From the NCBI GenBank assembly GCA_914767715.1, contig OU612067.1, forward strand, positions 27,068,162 through 27,132,161: DNA of 64,000 nucleotides, given 5' to 3'. Below are positions 36,519 through 49,827 of the stretch, piece after piece. The notes beneath the pieces are model-generated. The model saw only the letters and a list, made by a program, of their open reading frames with translations, had not been told where the DNA came from and did not search any database. Position 1 is the stretch's first letter; each line of letters starts with the position of its first letter. The translations under genes were made by a program, and so were the position numbers. The DNA comes from Membranipora membranacea. Lineage: Eukaryota; Bryozoa; Gymnolaemata; Cheilostomatida; Membraniporidae.

Positions 36519-39095
36519 TTACTTCCTTCCTCTAACAGGACGTCTGCCAGGACCTGGTCGGCCTCCAGCACCTGGCCCCCCTTGACCAGGTCTTGGTGGA
36601 GGTGGTGGAGGTCTTGGGACAGGACCTGGTGCTGGACCTGGTGGAGGGTTAGGGGCATCTGTTGGAGCCTCTGTTGGAGCCTCTGTTGGAGCCTCTGTTG
36701 GAGCCTCTGTAGGAGGTTCTGTAGGAGGTTCCGTTGCAGCTGGTGTTGGAGCTGAAGTTGGAGCTGGTGTTGGTGCCGGTGTTTCATTGTCACTGATATC
36801 CTCCAGATCATTACCATTCTCCATCAGTTTAGTGTAAGCCTGAAAGAGAATGTCTTAGAATGATAAATGGGTCTATGAACACTGTCAGGAATGTGATGGA
36901 AACTAATTTCATGGACTTCGGCACAGGACTCAATAAAGAACTTCAGCTGGAGATGTTTACTACATCCGATGGAGTGAAAAATTCGAAAATGATATCTGGA
37001 CGCTATATTTTCCTCATTATTGTGTCGAAATTATCAAGAAGTCTATGCTCTTCTTGCATATGAAGCGAGTTTACATACATACCTCTCCAAAATCATTGAG
37101 CCATCTTGTGTTACTGAGAGCGTATTCAGTGACTATACTAGCTGTTCTAGAGTTGTCTACTGTGTTTGCGTTAGTCTCAGCTCTAAAAAACAGGAAGTTC
37201 AAACATAAAGAAACTGAGGCAAATTATGTCCATTTACCTACAGTATCTTGCCCGAGACATATGGAAATTTGGGCCCAATTAGAAAATTGCTGCATTGCTA
37301 TATTTTCCAGCAAGAGATTCGCACACTATTCACAATAATGAGAGAAGGTTCTGCTATCTAGATGATCAGACTTACCGTCCATACTCATCAGGGGAGATAT
37401 CCTTGAGAAGACACATATCAGTATTCAACATTAGACGTCTATTTGAGATGTACTGCCATCTGGCGCCACTCTCAGCCTCTCTTGGAGCTACGTTACCCTG
37501 AAGAACATATTAAGCAAGGTTAGCTAAATTTCGCATTTCGGGAAAACTAAGAATGATATTGATTGCAGTGCATTTGAGTGCATGGTTTGATCTAACTCAC
37601 AAGTGGCGGATGGCGGTGGAAGAAGATAATCCCTAATTTTTGAGAGCTCATATAACTCCATGCAAACCAACTGGCTAGATGTTTTGATGCCACAACTCTC
37701 TATTTAAATTTTTGACTGGTTGCTCTGCTGGGCAAAGCCCAGCTGTGTCAGCAGTGGTTTAAAGTGAACAATAACCTAGTATGTGTTTGACCTACCTGAA
37801 CCCAGTTTCTGTTTCTCATGTCAATATAAAATCTGTTGTCTAAATCATTCTCTCCTCCTGCAATCCATGGAAAGTTGTATCCTGTATTCTGTGTGCGAGC
37901 TCTTCCCAAGGTGTGGGCTCCTAAAACGATACACATATACATTAAAGCAATTTTGTACAATAATCATAACCATCAAATATCTTGTCTCTGCTCAAAAATA
38001 GAAACACAAAACACAAATGATTTTTTTGCAGTTGATAGAGGAACTTACCCATTATGGCAACACACTCCCTCTCTGAGAAACCAAAAACATCCCTGCACCA
38101 GGTAAGTACACCTTCCAGACCCATCCTAGGATTGGGGAAATCCGCGGCCCTTTCTCTTGGTGATCCATCACAGTCTATTCTACCATATCTCATCACCATT
38201 GGTAAATCTGAGGCCTGGCTGTTACCTGATAAATATCAAAATACCTGATCACAGTCCATTCAATTGTCTAGGATTTAAGTTTTATTATGCCGGCTGGGAT
38301 ATTTAACATACACGTGATGGTTTTTACTGTAAACTAAGTTTGAGAGCTTTGTGTCTTCTGCTTTGCTAACTAGGGGAGACAACTCACCAGCATTTTGTCT
38401 TGCCAGTTCTGCTGCCACTTGACCACATTTAGCATAAAAGTCAGCTCTACTGATGTCGGTGTTAGCAAACTGCTGATTGTATGCTCTATTCAGAGTGTTT
38501 ACAGCTGCTTGTAAACCTGAAATGATATAGAGAGGAAACATATTGATTTGAGCCGTATTTGAGACAAATGAATGCATTCTACATAAAGAAATATCAGAGC
38601 AAGGAGAAGCACCAAATTACTTTGTGATGACAAACTCAATAATTGGATGGTCTCATAAATTTTGCATTTATGTATTATTTTACCTGCATTCACTACATCA
38701 CCATGAGTTGGCTCAGTGAGGGTGTTATCTATACACCCGTCACATCCGCTCACACAATCATGGAATATCAGTCTTACAAATCTTGGGATATTCCCTTGAT
38801 TTTCATCAATGAGTTCTCCACAGGCAGCTCCAAGCGCTTGATCCTAAAGGACAGAAAATAACAAGTATGTGAGAAATAACTTTCCAACTTGTATTCTGGG
38901 AAACATTCTTCGGTCAGTATTATTTATATAAAAATATCAATCAGCAAATAAAGACTTAGAAGTGGTGGAATGTTAAATTGAAATTGAAAATAAAAAACCA
39001 TGTTAATTGCAATAATTTACCTGCTGTGTAGTTACAGCTAAAGCACCTGCTACACATAACGCCATCACCGTAAAAACCTGCTGACTTAGTTCCAT
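36519..39095 (-). CDS. Secreted plant-type haem peroxidase, copy C
   Basis: Exons: 39095-39021, 38843-38684, 38516-38388, 38225-38049, 37920-37796, 37497-37376, 37182-37083, 36839-36519; 402 aa, all junctions in phase. Signal peptide ([15 protein letters not shown]), distal [38 protein letters not shown], proximal GAHTLGRA across the exon 4/5 junction, [13 protein letters not shown], and [19 protein letters not shown]. The ADFY..G..A.E and GR.D blocks recall ascorbate-type (class I) enzymes, whereas FHDC..GCDG and the secretory signal recall class III, so the class is uncertain. The tail exon has repeated TEAP units, then a Pro-rich stretch with six Pro in a row, Gly/Arg and a final RGRK. Probably an extracellular H2O2-dependent oxidase. 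The first exon is preceded by a non-coding exon (donor at 39339). Confidence 0.92.
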
Positions 39096-39338
39096 ACTGC
39101 TCTGTATGTCAGTTTTCTATACAAAATATGTGTAGTTCTTTCTAAAAATACAAAGGTATAAATATAAAGCCCATAATAAATATGCAAGCTGTGAATTGTT
39201 CAACTGATATTCAAGCCAGAATTTATATAAGATATACATAAGAGTAGGTTGTGACATAAAAAATTCACAAAACCTGAGTTGAGATGATTTGTACAATGTT
39301 TCCATGCTTTTATAACAAGCCATTTGGTTGATGCTCAC

Positions 39339-39545
39339 CTTTCAGAACAGCCACTGAGATCCCAATTGATGACACTTGGTAAAGTCTTCCCTTTTATATG
39401 AAAGAAGTGTAAACAAATTATCAGGACCTCAGCATTTTATGACTGTCATTTAAGAACTCTGATGACATCAGTTTTTGAGCTCACACCAGTAATCTGTATC
39501 TTAGTGCAACGGTCAGTGTTATTTATACACAGTCACGTGACAGTC
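39339..39545 (-). promoter_or_regulatory. Copy C promoter and 5' non-coding exon
   Basis: On the minus strand: TCACGTGA (39533-39540, E-box), GATGACATCA (about 39455), TATAAAAG (39391-39398), then a short leader ending at the donor CTGAAAG|GTGAGC (39339). The block is conserved in copies D, E and F and in an orphan near 54-55 kb, while nearby intergenic sequence is less conserved. The intron to the coding exon is about 240 bp. Confidence 0.75.
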
Positions 39546-41868
39546 TAATTATAGATTTACCCTAACTACCTGCTTCTAACAACGTCAATGTACTATGACC
39601 AACCCATGTAGGGATAGCAACTAGAGGTTACCTGTTTCTAATCACAGGTGATTTATAGCAAAATGGCTGATAATAAGCCAATCAAACTGAGGATCAACCA
39701 TGGCAACCATGGTGATGTTAACTCTGGGAATAACACATTTGCAGGATACAGCCAAAGGGTCCAGCGATCTTATGGTTAAGAGTCAAATATTTCTATATTG
39801 TGCTAAAGCTTACTATTACTGTCTACTCTGTCTCGGAGATCCTTGTCAGATCATCAACGCGTAAATATATACATGATTCATGGCTAAATGCATGGAAGAA
39901 CCTTTAAGCATCTTAAGAGCGTATTAAGTGACGGCGATTGAATAAATTTGGATTGCACGGAATGAAATAGCTTTTTTTTCTTTATGATTGGAGATTAGCT
40001 GCGGGTCATCCGAAATTGCATCAGGCTATGTTGACAAATATACTACAAAATTGAGGGCTGGCAAAATATTTTGATTACAGCGTTATAGTTATGATAACTT
40101 TAATGCAAATCTTGCGACTCAGCCCGCTTGTTCATTTGACATTTACTGGCAATAGTCAGCCTCTCTCCATAAGAAAAAATTGCTGCAGAATTTTCTTTGC
40201 TGGTTAGCAAATAAAACTGATCATGTCACTGAGAGCTTAGTGCACTGATGGTGGTAGTATAACTTATCAACTTGCTAGGTTATTTCTACTGGCAGATTTT
40301 TTTGATTAATTTCAATTTCTGTACAATGATCAGCTTCTTTCCATTATTTTGCTATAATTAACCTTTTGTAATTACCATCTCTAGAGCAAAACCAACTTTT
40401 AATGAAAAATTATTTTTTTACATGATGGAATCTATTTTAGGCCCTCTTTTTCTTTGAATCAATTAAGATATTATAGAGGATTACTATTTCTGGACTTTTT
40501 TTGTACAGATGATCGATGGAATCTAGTCTTGGCCTCATAATCTCTTTTTTTTATGAATCTATGACATATTATAAGGTGATTCTTATATTCTTGGACTTAG
40601 CACGTTTCTTTGCATAGCCGATCGATGGTGATTAATCGTCAGGAGATTATGATATGTTTCCGATCAGATTCATGCGTGCGTGATAGTGATACCTGAGATG
40701 ACATATAGTATGTGTAACTTACAGATTTGCCGGACATCCTTGTTCTCAAGATACAAGCTACTACCAGACAGATTGGGTCGAGTAACAAATTGGTCTCAGA
40801 ATAGGATTTAATTTATGCTTTTTTGTCGTTTTTTTGCATTCCAAATGGATAAAAACAGACCTGAAGTTGAATCAATGTTTGCGGGAAGTCACATGATTTA
40901 CAATTATCATCTACAAAAGACATCACTACTACGTAAATAGTTTCCACTCATCCTGAATTTGCTAAGGGTATCTCTCAACTTGATCAACTCTTCCATGGTG
41001 GCTTTTCTTTGCATCAAGCGTTGGTTCTTGGCGTGCTTTATATTTTGTTTCTATCTTAATTTCCCTGGCTGCCAGACCAAAAAGTGTGATCTGCTCCAAT
41101 GATAGCTTATATAAAAAAGTGCCAATTTATGGTCTCATCTGTTCAGCGCCCCCTATAATAAGGGACAACTCCTGACACAATTAATTATATTTCCTATTCC
41201 TTGCCAATCCTGTCTATTTATGTCCATTCTGATTTAGAAAATTCAATCAGGAACTTGCCCTTATTGAGCGAAACCAATGAAAATATAAAAAAAGTTTAGC
41301 CTACAAAATTGTCAGGACCATACGAAATTGAACCCTCTTTTGTGAAATTCATTGGAAAGGAGGATAACTACTATCTTTGGTAACGTGGATATTTTTCATT
41401 TTCCTTTGTTTAAACTACAATTTATGCATAAAGAGTATAAAATATAAGATAGTGTTCTGGTAATAATTTGAAATCAGTCTCCTCACATGGCTGGCCATGA
41501 ATCATTTCATATAGTTATATATTAATACCTTCATGATGTCACTAGGCTATCATAGTTACAGTATGTTGACCGCAGCACGGTAGTATAGCTATAGTTCAGT
41601 ATCGATGAAAATAAGGATAGCTACCCATCAATTATCATGTTATATAACACAACATGCAGTGGAATGGTCAGGTGTGTCTATTAATAAACGACGCTTGGAT
41701 AAAGGTTCAGCTGAATTTGAGATTAATTACCGGATGAATGTTGGCATAGAATTAAGCAATTATTGGTGTTATTCTTTAATGTAATAGCCTACTATTACAA
41801 ATTAGCTACTGAAAACCTTTTGTTTGATTTAATATCACACTGAATGTTTGATAACCAATTTTCCTCAG
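39546..41868. other. Intergenic region C-D, first part
   Basis: No gene. Blocks here recur between the other copies: 40700-41000 with 47580-47870 and 61650-61930, and 41460-41760 with 48170-48400, 55480-55790 and 62140-62430. They mark the duplicated array unit. Confidence 0.5.
41043..41180 (+). repeat. 138-bp dispersed repeat, copy 1
   Basis: About 95% identical by eye to 54666-54803. It includes CCCTGGCTGCCAGACC and GTTCAGCGCCCCCTATAATA. The flanks differ, so it looks like a discrete mobile unit. Confidence 0.75.
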
Positions 41869-41970
41869 GATCAGGCACTTGGTGTGGTATGTGAAGAGCT
41901 CATCGCTGATAGTCAAGGCAATAATGCATCGGATATATATTTAGACTGATTTGTGGATGGCCTTGTCCTT
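41869..41970 (+). pseudogene. Fossil peroxidase exon 2 on plus strand
   Basis: After an acceptor (TTTTCCTCAG) the plus strand reads DQALGVVCEELIADSQGN, the start of exon 2 of the peroxidase family. It then decays: the [12 protein letters not shown] core is lost and a stop follows. The intron sequence before it (GAATGTTTGATAACCAATTTT) matches that before 62574, so both come from one ancestral plus-strand gene. Confidence 0.8.
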
Positions 41971-43485
41971 CGAGGGGGCAATTTAGCCCTGATTATGGAC
42001 TAAATGTAACATTTGTGTGGGAGAATTGGAACAATAAGAAGGCATATCACATAGTCTTACAGAGGTAGGCTGTAAACTAAATATTCATTTTAACCTGTAA
42101 ACTTCTGTAAACATCTGAGCCAGATGCTCCCAGATTTGGCCGATCCTATTCATTTGCATGGGTGCCAGTGGCTTAAATTTTCGGTTGCAATCAGAAATTA
42201 ATTATATATAAAACGCAAGATTTGAAAATCATTGAATGAAGAAAGACTACACTTCTTGTAAATAGAATCTAATTTTTTCGTGATAAGGTTATTTAACTGA
42301 CCATGTTTATGAGCTAAACTAAGTTTGCGGAAGGATCTCAGTTTTTCACTTTTGGCTGTAGTCATGACTATTCCTGAACAGGGAGCCTGTAATTGCTTTT
42401 TCCCTGTCCTTAAATGGTTTATGTTCCATGTTGAAATCTAGCATTCTCAGAGAGGTAGCTAAACAAATTTATATCCCATTACCAGACAATTAATTCAAAA
42501 GTTGCCATGCAACCTATTAAAGCGGCAAATACAAAACATATGTTAATACTATATATAGAATTTAGAGTATACGGTACAAGAAAGATAAATTTGATTTATC
42601 AATTGCAGCACATATTTTTTCATTCTCAGAACTTCGATCCAAGGGAGGACAACTTTGATCTATGATCTATTAACTACAGCTCTTGTGACAGTCTTTTGCG
42701 GCAGACACCAAACATTGAATTAAATAAGAGGTGTGTTGACTTGTGATGGACATCCTATCAGATGATAAAAGATGTGTTTAATATGTGGCCTGTAGATATT
42801 GGGGGTGAAATGATTCCCTATTATAAAGCAAAGTGTGCAGAAGGAAGTGCCGAAACAAGTTGGATTGATCCTAGATTCTGACTTGGACACTTAACCAAGC
42901 TTGACCATGGACATACAGGTTATAGACTGCAAAATGAACTGCCAGACATCTATTCCTATTCCTATTCCTATAAATTTAGCTATTGGTTGCAAGAAATATC
43001 TAGCTACACACAAATCAGACGCAAAACTATTGACAACAGATAACAAGGTCTCACTAACCGCTATATGCGATTCTCATTGAATTTTTTTACTGCTTAGTAA
43101 TTTGTGAGAGTTTAGGCAGTCCTTGAGTGTTGAGTTATTAATACGTAGTAGGCCTATCTAATAATTACACTCTCAAAACTGTGTGGTACTAAGTGTTTCT
43201 GAGAAACAAGCACAGGAAACCTTTGCGTATTATTTTTTTTGATTTTTTATTGAAATAATCTCTAAAAATACATCAATTTGCACCAAGAGATTTGCTAAAT
43301 GAAAAAAAACTTATTTTGTTGGAAGTTGCATAAAAAAACCTAATACGAATATATAAACCTGATTTGAATTACGATTTGTCTACCAAAATTTTGTGATTTA
43401 GGACAGTATTGGCAAAATGTAAGCAGTGGAAAGTAAAACGCTGCATAACAAAGTTGTAATAAGGAATATTTGAATAAAGAGAGGG
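41971..43485. other. Intergenic region C-D, second part
   Basis: 3' flank of copy D; no gene. The stretch 42640-42900 is shared with the other array intervals. Confidence 0.45.
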
Positions 43486-45922
43486 TTACCTCCTTCCTCT
43501 ACCAGGACGTCTGCCAGGACCTGGTCGGCCCCCGGGACCTGATCCTCCTTGACCAGGTCTTGGCGGAGGTGGTGGAGGTCTTGGGACAGGACCTGGGGCG
43601 GGCCCTGGTGCTGGTCCAGGTGGAGGGTTAGGGGCATCTGTTGGAGCCTCTGTTGGAACTTCGATTGGAGCTTCTGTTGGAGCTTCTGTTGGAGATGGAG
43701 CTGGCATTGGTGCTGGAGTTGGAGCTTGGGTTGGGGCTGGTGTTGGAGCTGGTGTCTCATTGTCACTAATATCCTCCAGATCATTACCATTCTCCATCAG
43801 TTTAGTGTAAGCCTGAAAGAAAATGTCTTAGAATGATAAACAAGCCTATGTAGACTGTCATGAATGTGATAAGAACTAATATGATAGTCACAACCACCAG
43901 GTTCAAATAAGAGTACATCAGCAGGATAGATTCTCTATCCAATGAAGTGAATTATTTTATATTGACATTTGGGAGCTATATATCTTTCTCAATTTTGAGG
44001 TGATCCTATCAAGAAGTCTATGCTCTTGCATATGGAGTTAGTTTAGTGAAATCCATACCTCTCCGAAATCATTGAGCCATTGTGTATTACTGAGAGCGTA
44101 TTCTGTGACTATATCAGCAGTTCTAGAGTTCTCTACTGAGTTCGGGTTAGTCTCAGCTCTAAAAAATAGGAAATGGTGCCATAAAGAAATTAAATATTTA
44201 GTAATATGGCCAAAGCATAAAAATTATGGCAATTTCCCCAGGGCATCTTTGACTATGCTTGTGGGTCGAATTAAAAAAATGCAACAAAGCTATCTATTTT
44301 TGGGCAAGAGGCCCAACCACTATTCACAATAATAAGGAAAGACTTACCGTCCATACTCATCAGGGGAGATATCCTTGAGAAGACACATATCAGTATTTAA
44401 CATGAGACGTCTGTTAGAGATGTATTGCCACCTGGCACCACTCTCAGCCTCTCCTGGTGCTACGTTTCCCTGGAGAAGATGATAAGAGGTGTAAGCTCAA
44501 ATTCAGATTTTGAGAGGACTAACAGTAAATGTTGATTCAATCACCCCTCCAGAGTTATACTTATATAGAGTACAAATCTTAAAATGACTTAAAAGAGGAC
44601 AATTCCCTTGTATGTGGTTGACCTACCTGAACCCAATCTCTGTTTCTCATGTCAATATAAAATCTGTTGTCTAAATCATTCTCTCCTCCTGCGATCCATG
44701 GAAAGTTGTATCCTGTATTCTGTGTGCGAGCTCTTCCCAAGGTGTGGGCTCCTAAAGCCATACACATATACATTAAAGAAAATTTGTACAATAGTCCTAG
44801 GCGTAAAATATGCAGTCTCTGCTCCAGCATAATAAATGAGACGACAATTTATTTTCCTTTTGATAACTCAACTGAATTTTTACGGTAGACATAGGAACTT
44901 ACCCATAATAGCAACACACTCCCTCTCTGAGAAACCAAATACATTGCTGCACCAGGTAAGTACACCTTCCAGACCCATCCTAGGATTGGGGAAATCCTGA
45001 GCCCTCTCTCTCGGTGATCCATCACAGTCTACTCTACCATATCTCATCAGCATTGGTAAATCTGAGGCCTGGCTGTTACCTGATAAATATCATAACTCCT
45101 GATCACAGTCCTTCTATTGTATCGGCTATAACTTTTGTAATGCTGGTTTGGAAAAACAATTGATAGTTTTTAGCTGTCAACTAGGGTTGAGAGTTTTTGT
45201 GTGTATATGGTATGAAATATCCTATATAAACAGGGGAGATAACTCACCAGAATTTTGTCTGCCCTGTTCAGCTGCTACTTGACCACATTTAGCGTAAAAG
45301 TCAGCTCTACTGATGCCATTGTTTGCAAACTGACTGTACGCACCATTCAAAGTGTTAGCAGCTGCTTGTAAACCTAGTATAATAAAGAGGAAAAATATTA
45401 ATTTGAGCCTCAATTGAGATGAATTAATGCATTGTACATTAAAGAAGCAGAAGGAGAAGCACCAGAAGTGCTGACAAAGTCAGTAATTGGATTGTCTCAT
45501 AATTTATGTGCTGATAAATTTTACCTGCATTCACTACATCTCCATGAGTTGGCTCAGTGAGGGTGGTATCTATACACCCGTCACATCCGCTCACACAATC
45601 ATGGAATATCAGTCTAACAAATCTTGGGATATTCCCTTGATCTCCAACAATGAGCTCTTCACAGACAGCACCGAGCGCTTGATCCTAAAAATCAGAAAAT
45701 ATCAAGTATGTGAGAGAGTTTTTTTTATCTTGTTGCAAACATTCTGTTGTCAGTATTTATTTTTTAAATATCAGTTTACAAATAAAAGCTTAGAAATGGT
45801 GGATTTTAAAATTTTGAATGAGAAAAACTGTAATTATAGTAATTTACCTGCTGTGTTGTGACAGCTAGAGCACCCGCTACGCATAATGTCATCACAGTAA
45901 AAATCTGCTGACTTAGTTCCGT
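43486..45922 (-). CDS. Secreted plant-type haem peroxidase, copy D, start codon ACG
   Basis: Exons: 45922-45848, 45684-45525, 45373-45248, 45079-44903, 44751-44627, 44469-44348, 44158-44059, 43812-43486; 403 codons in phase, no internal stop. Distal RLIFHDC, proximal GAHTLGRA and LDNRFYIDM are intact, and a TEAP/PAPS-type tail ends in RGRR. Exon 4 reads PMLMRYG and TWCSNVFGF. Oddity: the initiation codon used by C and F is ACG here (45920-45922), while the following residues ELSQQIFTV are kept. The next in-frame ATG is codon 11, inside the signal peptide hydrophobic core, so secretion or translation may be impaired. The rest of the gene shows no decay, so the change is recent, or ACG is used. 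Confidence 0.82.
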
Positions 45923-46210
45923 ACTGCTCCTGTGTGTCAGTTTTCTATAACAAAAAATGTGTGCTTTGGTATGTCTGGTTTCTATACCTATTAAAAATGT
46001 ATACTTGTTTCTAAAAATACAAAGGACGTGGAAATAAAGCACCAAATAAACATGCAAGTGAATTGTTTAATAGGTATCCAAGTCAGAGTTTACAAGAGAT
46101 TTTATCAAGTTATGTTGTGGCATGAAAAATACACAGAACTTGAAAGGAAATTATATACACATGCACTATTTTTCCACGCATTTTTATAAGCCTTTTTTGC
46201 TGATGCTCAC

Positions 46211-46400
46211 CTTTCAGAATGGTCACAAAAGATCTCAATTGATCAAACTTGGTAAAGTCTTCCCTTTTATATGAAAGTAATGTCAACAAATTATCAGGAC
46301 ATGGCTGTGATTAAGCTCATGATGACATCAGGTTTTGAGCTCACACCAGTAATTTTCTTAGTATGACTGTCAGTGTTATTTATACACAGTCACGTGACAG
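46211..46400 (-). promoter_or_regulatory. Copy D promoter and 5' non-coding exon
   Basis: Same layout as copy C: TCACGTGA at 46390-46397, GATGACATCA near 46320, TATAAAAG at 46264-46271, donor at 46211. The non-coding exon has no ATG, so it gives no substitute for the lost start codon. Confidence 0.75.
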
Positions 46401-49400
46401 TCTAATGATAGATTCACCCTCTAACTACCGCTTCTAATAATGTCAGTGTACTATGACCAACCCATGTAGGATGGCAATTAGAGGTGATTTCTTATTAATC
46501 ACAGGTGAATAACGCCAGGCTGGCTGATAATAAACCAATCAAACAGGGGATCAACCATGGAAACAGTGGCTATGTTTATCTGGGAATAACTTGTTCTCAG
46601 GATATAGCTAAAGGGTCCACTGATCTCATGGTCAAAAGTCAATTATATACATATTGTAATAAACCTCAAGCTGATTATTTCTGTTTACTCTGTCTCAGAG
46701 GTCTCTGTCAGATCATCAAGGTGAAGATATTCACATGATTCATGGCTAAATATGTGGAAGACCCTTTAAGCATCCTAAGTGTGTATTATATGACATCAAA
46801 TTTACTGGATTGCACTGAGACCAACAACTATACTGGACCAAGAGTTAGCCAGGGGGTCATAGTGTTTTCCATATGATTATAATTTAGAAGTGGGTTCTTA
46901 AAAATATATAGTAATAGTAATATATATGTATAGGGGTTACAAGGTATATTATTATTTTGAAAGATTGAGAGCTAGGCAAAAAGGTTTATAGCTTTCTATT
47001 ATAACATTCCTATTTACAGCAGATGTAAAGAGTGATAACAAAATAGAAAAGTCAGCAAATCAAACTGCTAAGTTAATGAATGCTTATGGGCAACAGCCGA
47101 CATCTCTCCATTAGAAGAAAGAACCATTGAAGCCTTCACCCTGGAAATAACTTGCTGGATAAAATAAAACTGGTACTGGCACTGTGGCCTATCAACTTGA
47201 TAGGGAATATTTACTGGCAGCTTACTGATGTCTGAAAGGTAAAGAATAGGAAAAAAAGATCGGCAATAACTTTACAGGAGGGTGGATCAAATACTATTTA
47301 AATTTTCTATATCAGTACAATGATCAGTATGGTCCCCTTTTATTATTTTCTACCAAAAAACATTGTCCACACCTTCTTTAGAGCAAAACTGGCCATCTGT
47401 CGACAAACTATTATCTATGTGATGGAATCTTATCTTGACCTAATATAATTTTTTCTTTTTAATGAAGCCATCTACATATTATAAGATGATTATTCTATTC
47501 TCAGACTGAGCACAAATCTTTTCATGGACGATCATTCGAGGGTGATTAATGATCAGATGGTGATACACAGTAGGACATATAAATTACTATGTCTAATGTT
47601 CAGATTTGTTGGACATCCTTGTTCTAAGAATACAAGCTGCTACCAGGATTGTTTGAGTCGAGTTACAAAAATAGTCCCAGATCAGGATTTAATTTATGCA
47701 TTTTTTGTATTTTTGTATTCAAAATGCATAAAAACCAGCTTGAAGATGGATCAATGTTTGCAGGATGTCACATTTACAATCATTATCTAGATATAGACAT
47801 CACTACATCAGTAAATAGGTTTTACTAATCCTGAATTTGCTAAGGGAATCTCTCAACTTGATCAACTCTTCCATCGTGACTTTTCTTTGCAACAAGCAGT
47901 GGTTATTGATGTACTAGTTAATTCTATCTCCAATCATGTCTTTTTATGTGCCTTCTAATTTATAAATTTTAATCAAGTACTTGCCATCATTAAGTGAACC
48001 GAAATTGTCACTAAACCAATTGAAAATAAAATGTGTACAAAATTGTCAGGGCCATAGAACCCTTTTTGTGAAATACTCTGTTTGAAAAACATAGATGTTT
48101 ATTAATTTTTCCATCGTTTTCATTAAAGCGTGTGCATAATTGAGGGAAGAGAGTATAAGACAGTGTCCTGCTAATAATACGAAACCAGCCTCCTCACACG
48201 CCGCTGCCCATGAATAATTTTTTATATATTGATACCTTCATGATGTCACTAGTGAAACAATCTTCACATCAATAAGGACAGCACACCTGGCAATCACCAT
48301 GTTATATAACACGAGTAGTGAGGAAGCCTACAGGACAGTGTCTATTAATAAACGAAAATGATGCGAAAAGGTGCAACTGAATTCTGAGATTTTGGCTTAT
48401 TGGTGTTTTTCAGCAATGGAGTTATAGCCTTCAAGGTTGCCATCAGAAAACAATTACCGATGCCTAAACATACATATATAAATACTCTGGGGGTTAGAAA
48501 CTATGGCTATTTCCAAAAAGATCGGTAATAACTTTACATGAGTGTGTTTTAAATACTATGTCAATTTTCCAATATCCTTACAAGTTCAGTACAGCTCCCT
48601 TTTATTATTTGGCTACATCAAAATTTTGTCCATACAAACTGGCCGTCTGTCAATAAACTACTATTTCTGTGATGGAATCTGATCTTGACCTAATATTCTT
48701 TCACTTTTTTATGAAGCCATCGACATATTATAAGGCGATCATCACATTTTCAGACTGAGCATGTTCTTTGCAAAGATGATCAATGGTGATTAATCATCAG
48801 GAGATTAGCATGTGTTCCCAATAAGATTCATGTATGTGATAGTGATGAATGAGTATTAGTATGTGTAATTTTTTGATCTGCTGGACATCCTTGTTCTAAA
48901 GTTAAAAGCTACCACTGGGATCGTCTCAGCCGAATCTTTCAACAGACACAAAAAATAATCTAATATTTTTTCTTTTTTTTACATTGAAAACGCCTAAAAA
49001 CCAGCTTAACGATGATGCAAAGTTTGCTTGATGTCATAAAACTGTACAATTATCCACTACAAAAATACATCATTACAGCCTAAATAGTCTTCACTCATAC
49101 CAAATTTGCTAATGATTTGGCTTCAACTGTCTGGCCTGTAGGGATAAGGGGCAAAAATTATTCACCGTTACCAAGTAAAGCGTGTAAGAGGAACGTCAAA
49201 ACGAGATGGATTGATCCTAAATTCTGACATAGACAGATTGAATATGGTCATAGGTTATAGATTGTAAAATTTACTGACTTGTATTCTTATTCCCACAAAC
49301 TTAGTTGCAAGAAGTATCCAGCTTCACACAAGTGAGATTCAAAGCTAGTTGCTGACAACAGCCTACAAAGTCTAACCTACTCCTTTATCTTCACAGAGTA

Positions 49401-49827
49401 AGGATATATCCTTACTCGGTGATGTTATCCTCATTGAGATTTTCGCCTGCAAAGATGGACGACTAATGAAGAATTGGGGATCATTGAGGAATGAGGTAAT
49501 TATTATGCAATAAATCATGAATAAACTGCTAAAACCTTCTCTAAGCTGTGTGGTACTTTGTGTTTCTGAGAAACAAGCACTGAAAAACCTTCTGTAAAGT
49601 TTTTTGATTGTTTATTGCAATGATCCCTAAAAACATCAATTTTAACCAAGAGTTTGGATGAATAATAGAAATTTATTTTGTTAAAAGCTGCATCGAAGAT
49701 CCAAATTCATATAATATATGAACATGATTTAGATTGTGATTTGTCAGACAAGGAAAAAAGAAAGCCACAGAAAGTAGAAAGCTTGATGTACAAAATTCTA
49801 ATAATGAATGTAAATGTATAGAGAGGG
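46401..49827. other. Intergenic region D-E
   Basis: No gene. It carries the shared interval blocks, one of them twice: the segment around TTGGACATCCTTGTTCTAA occurs near 47605 and again near 48880. The MITE-free site for 35664-36171 is near 49481. No peroxidase exon fossil was recognised here. Confidence 0.5.
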
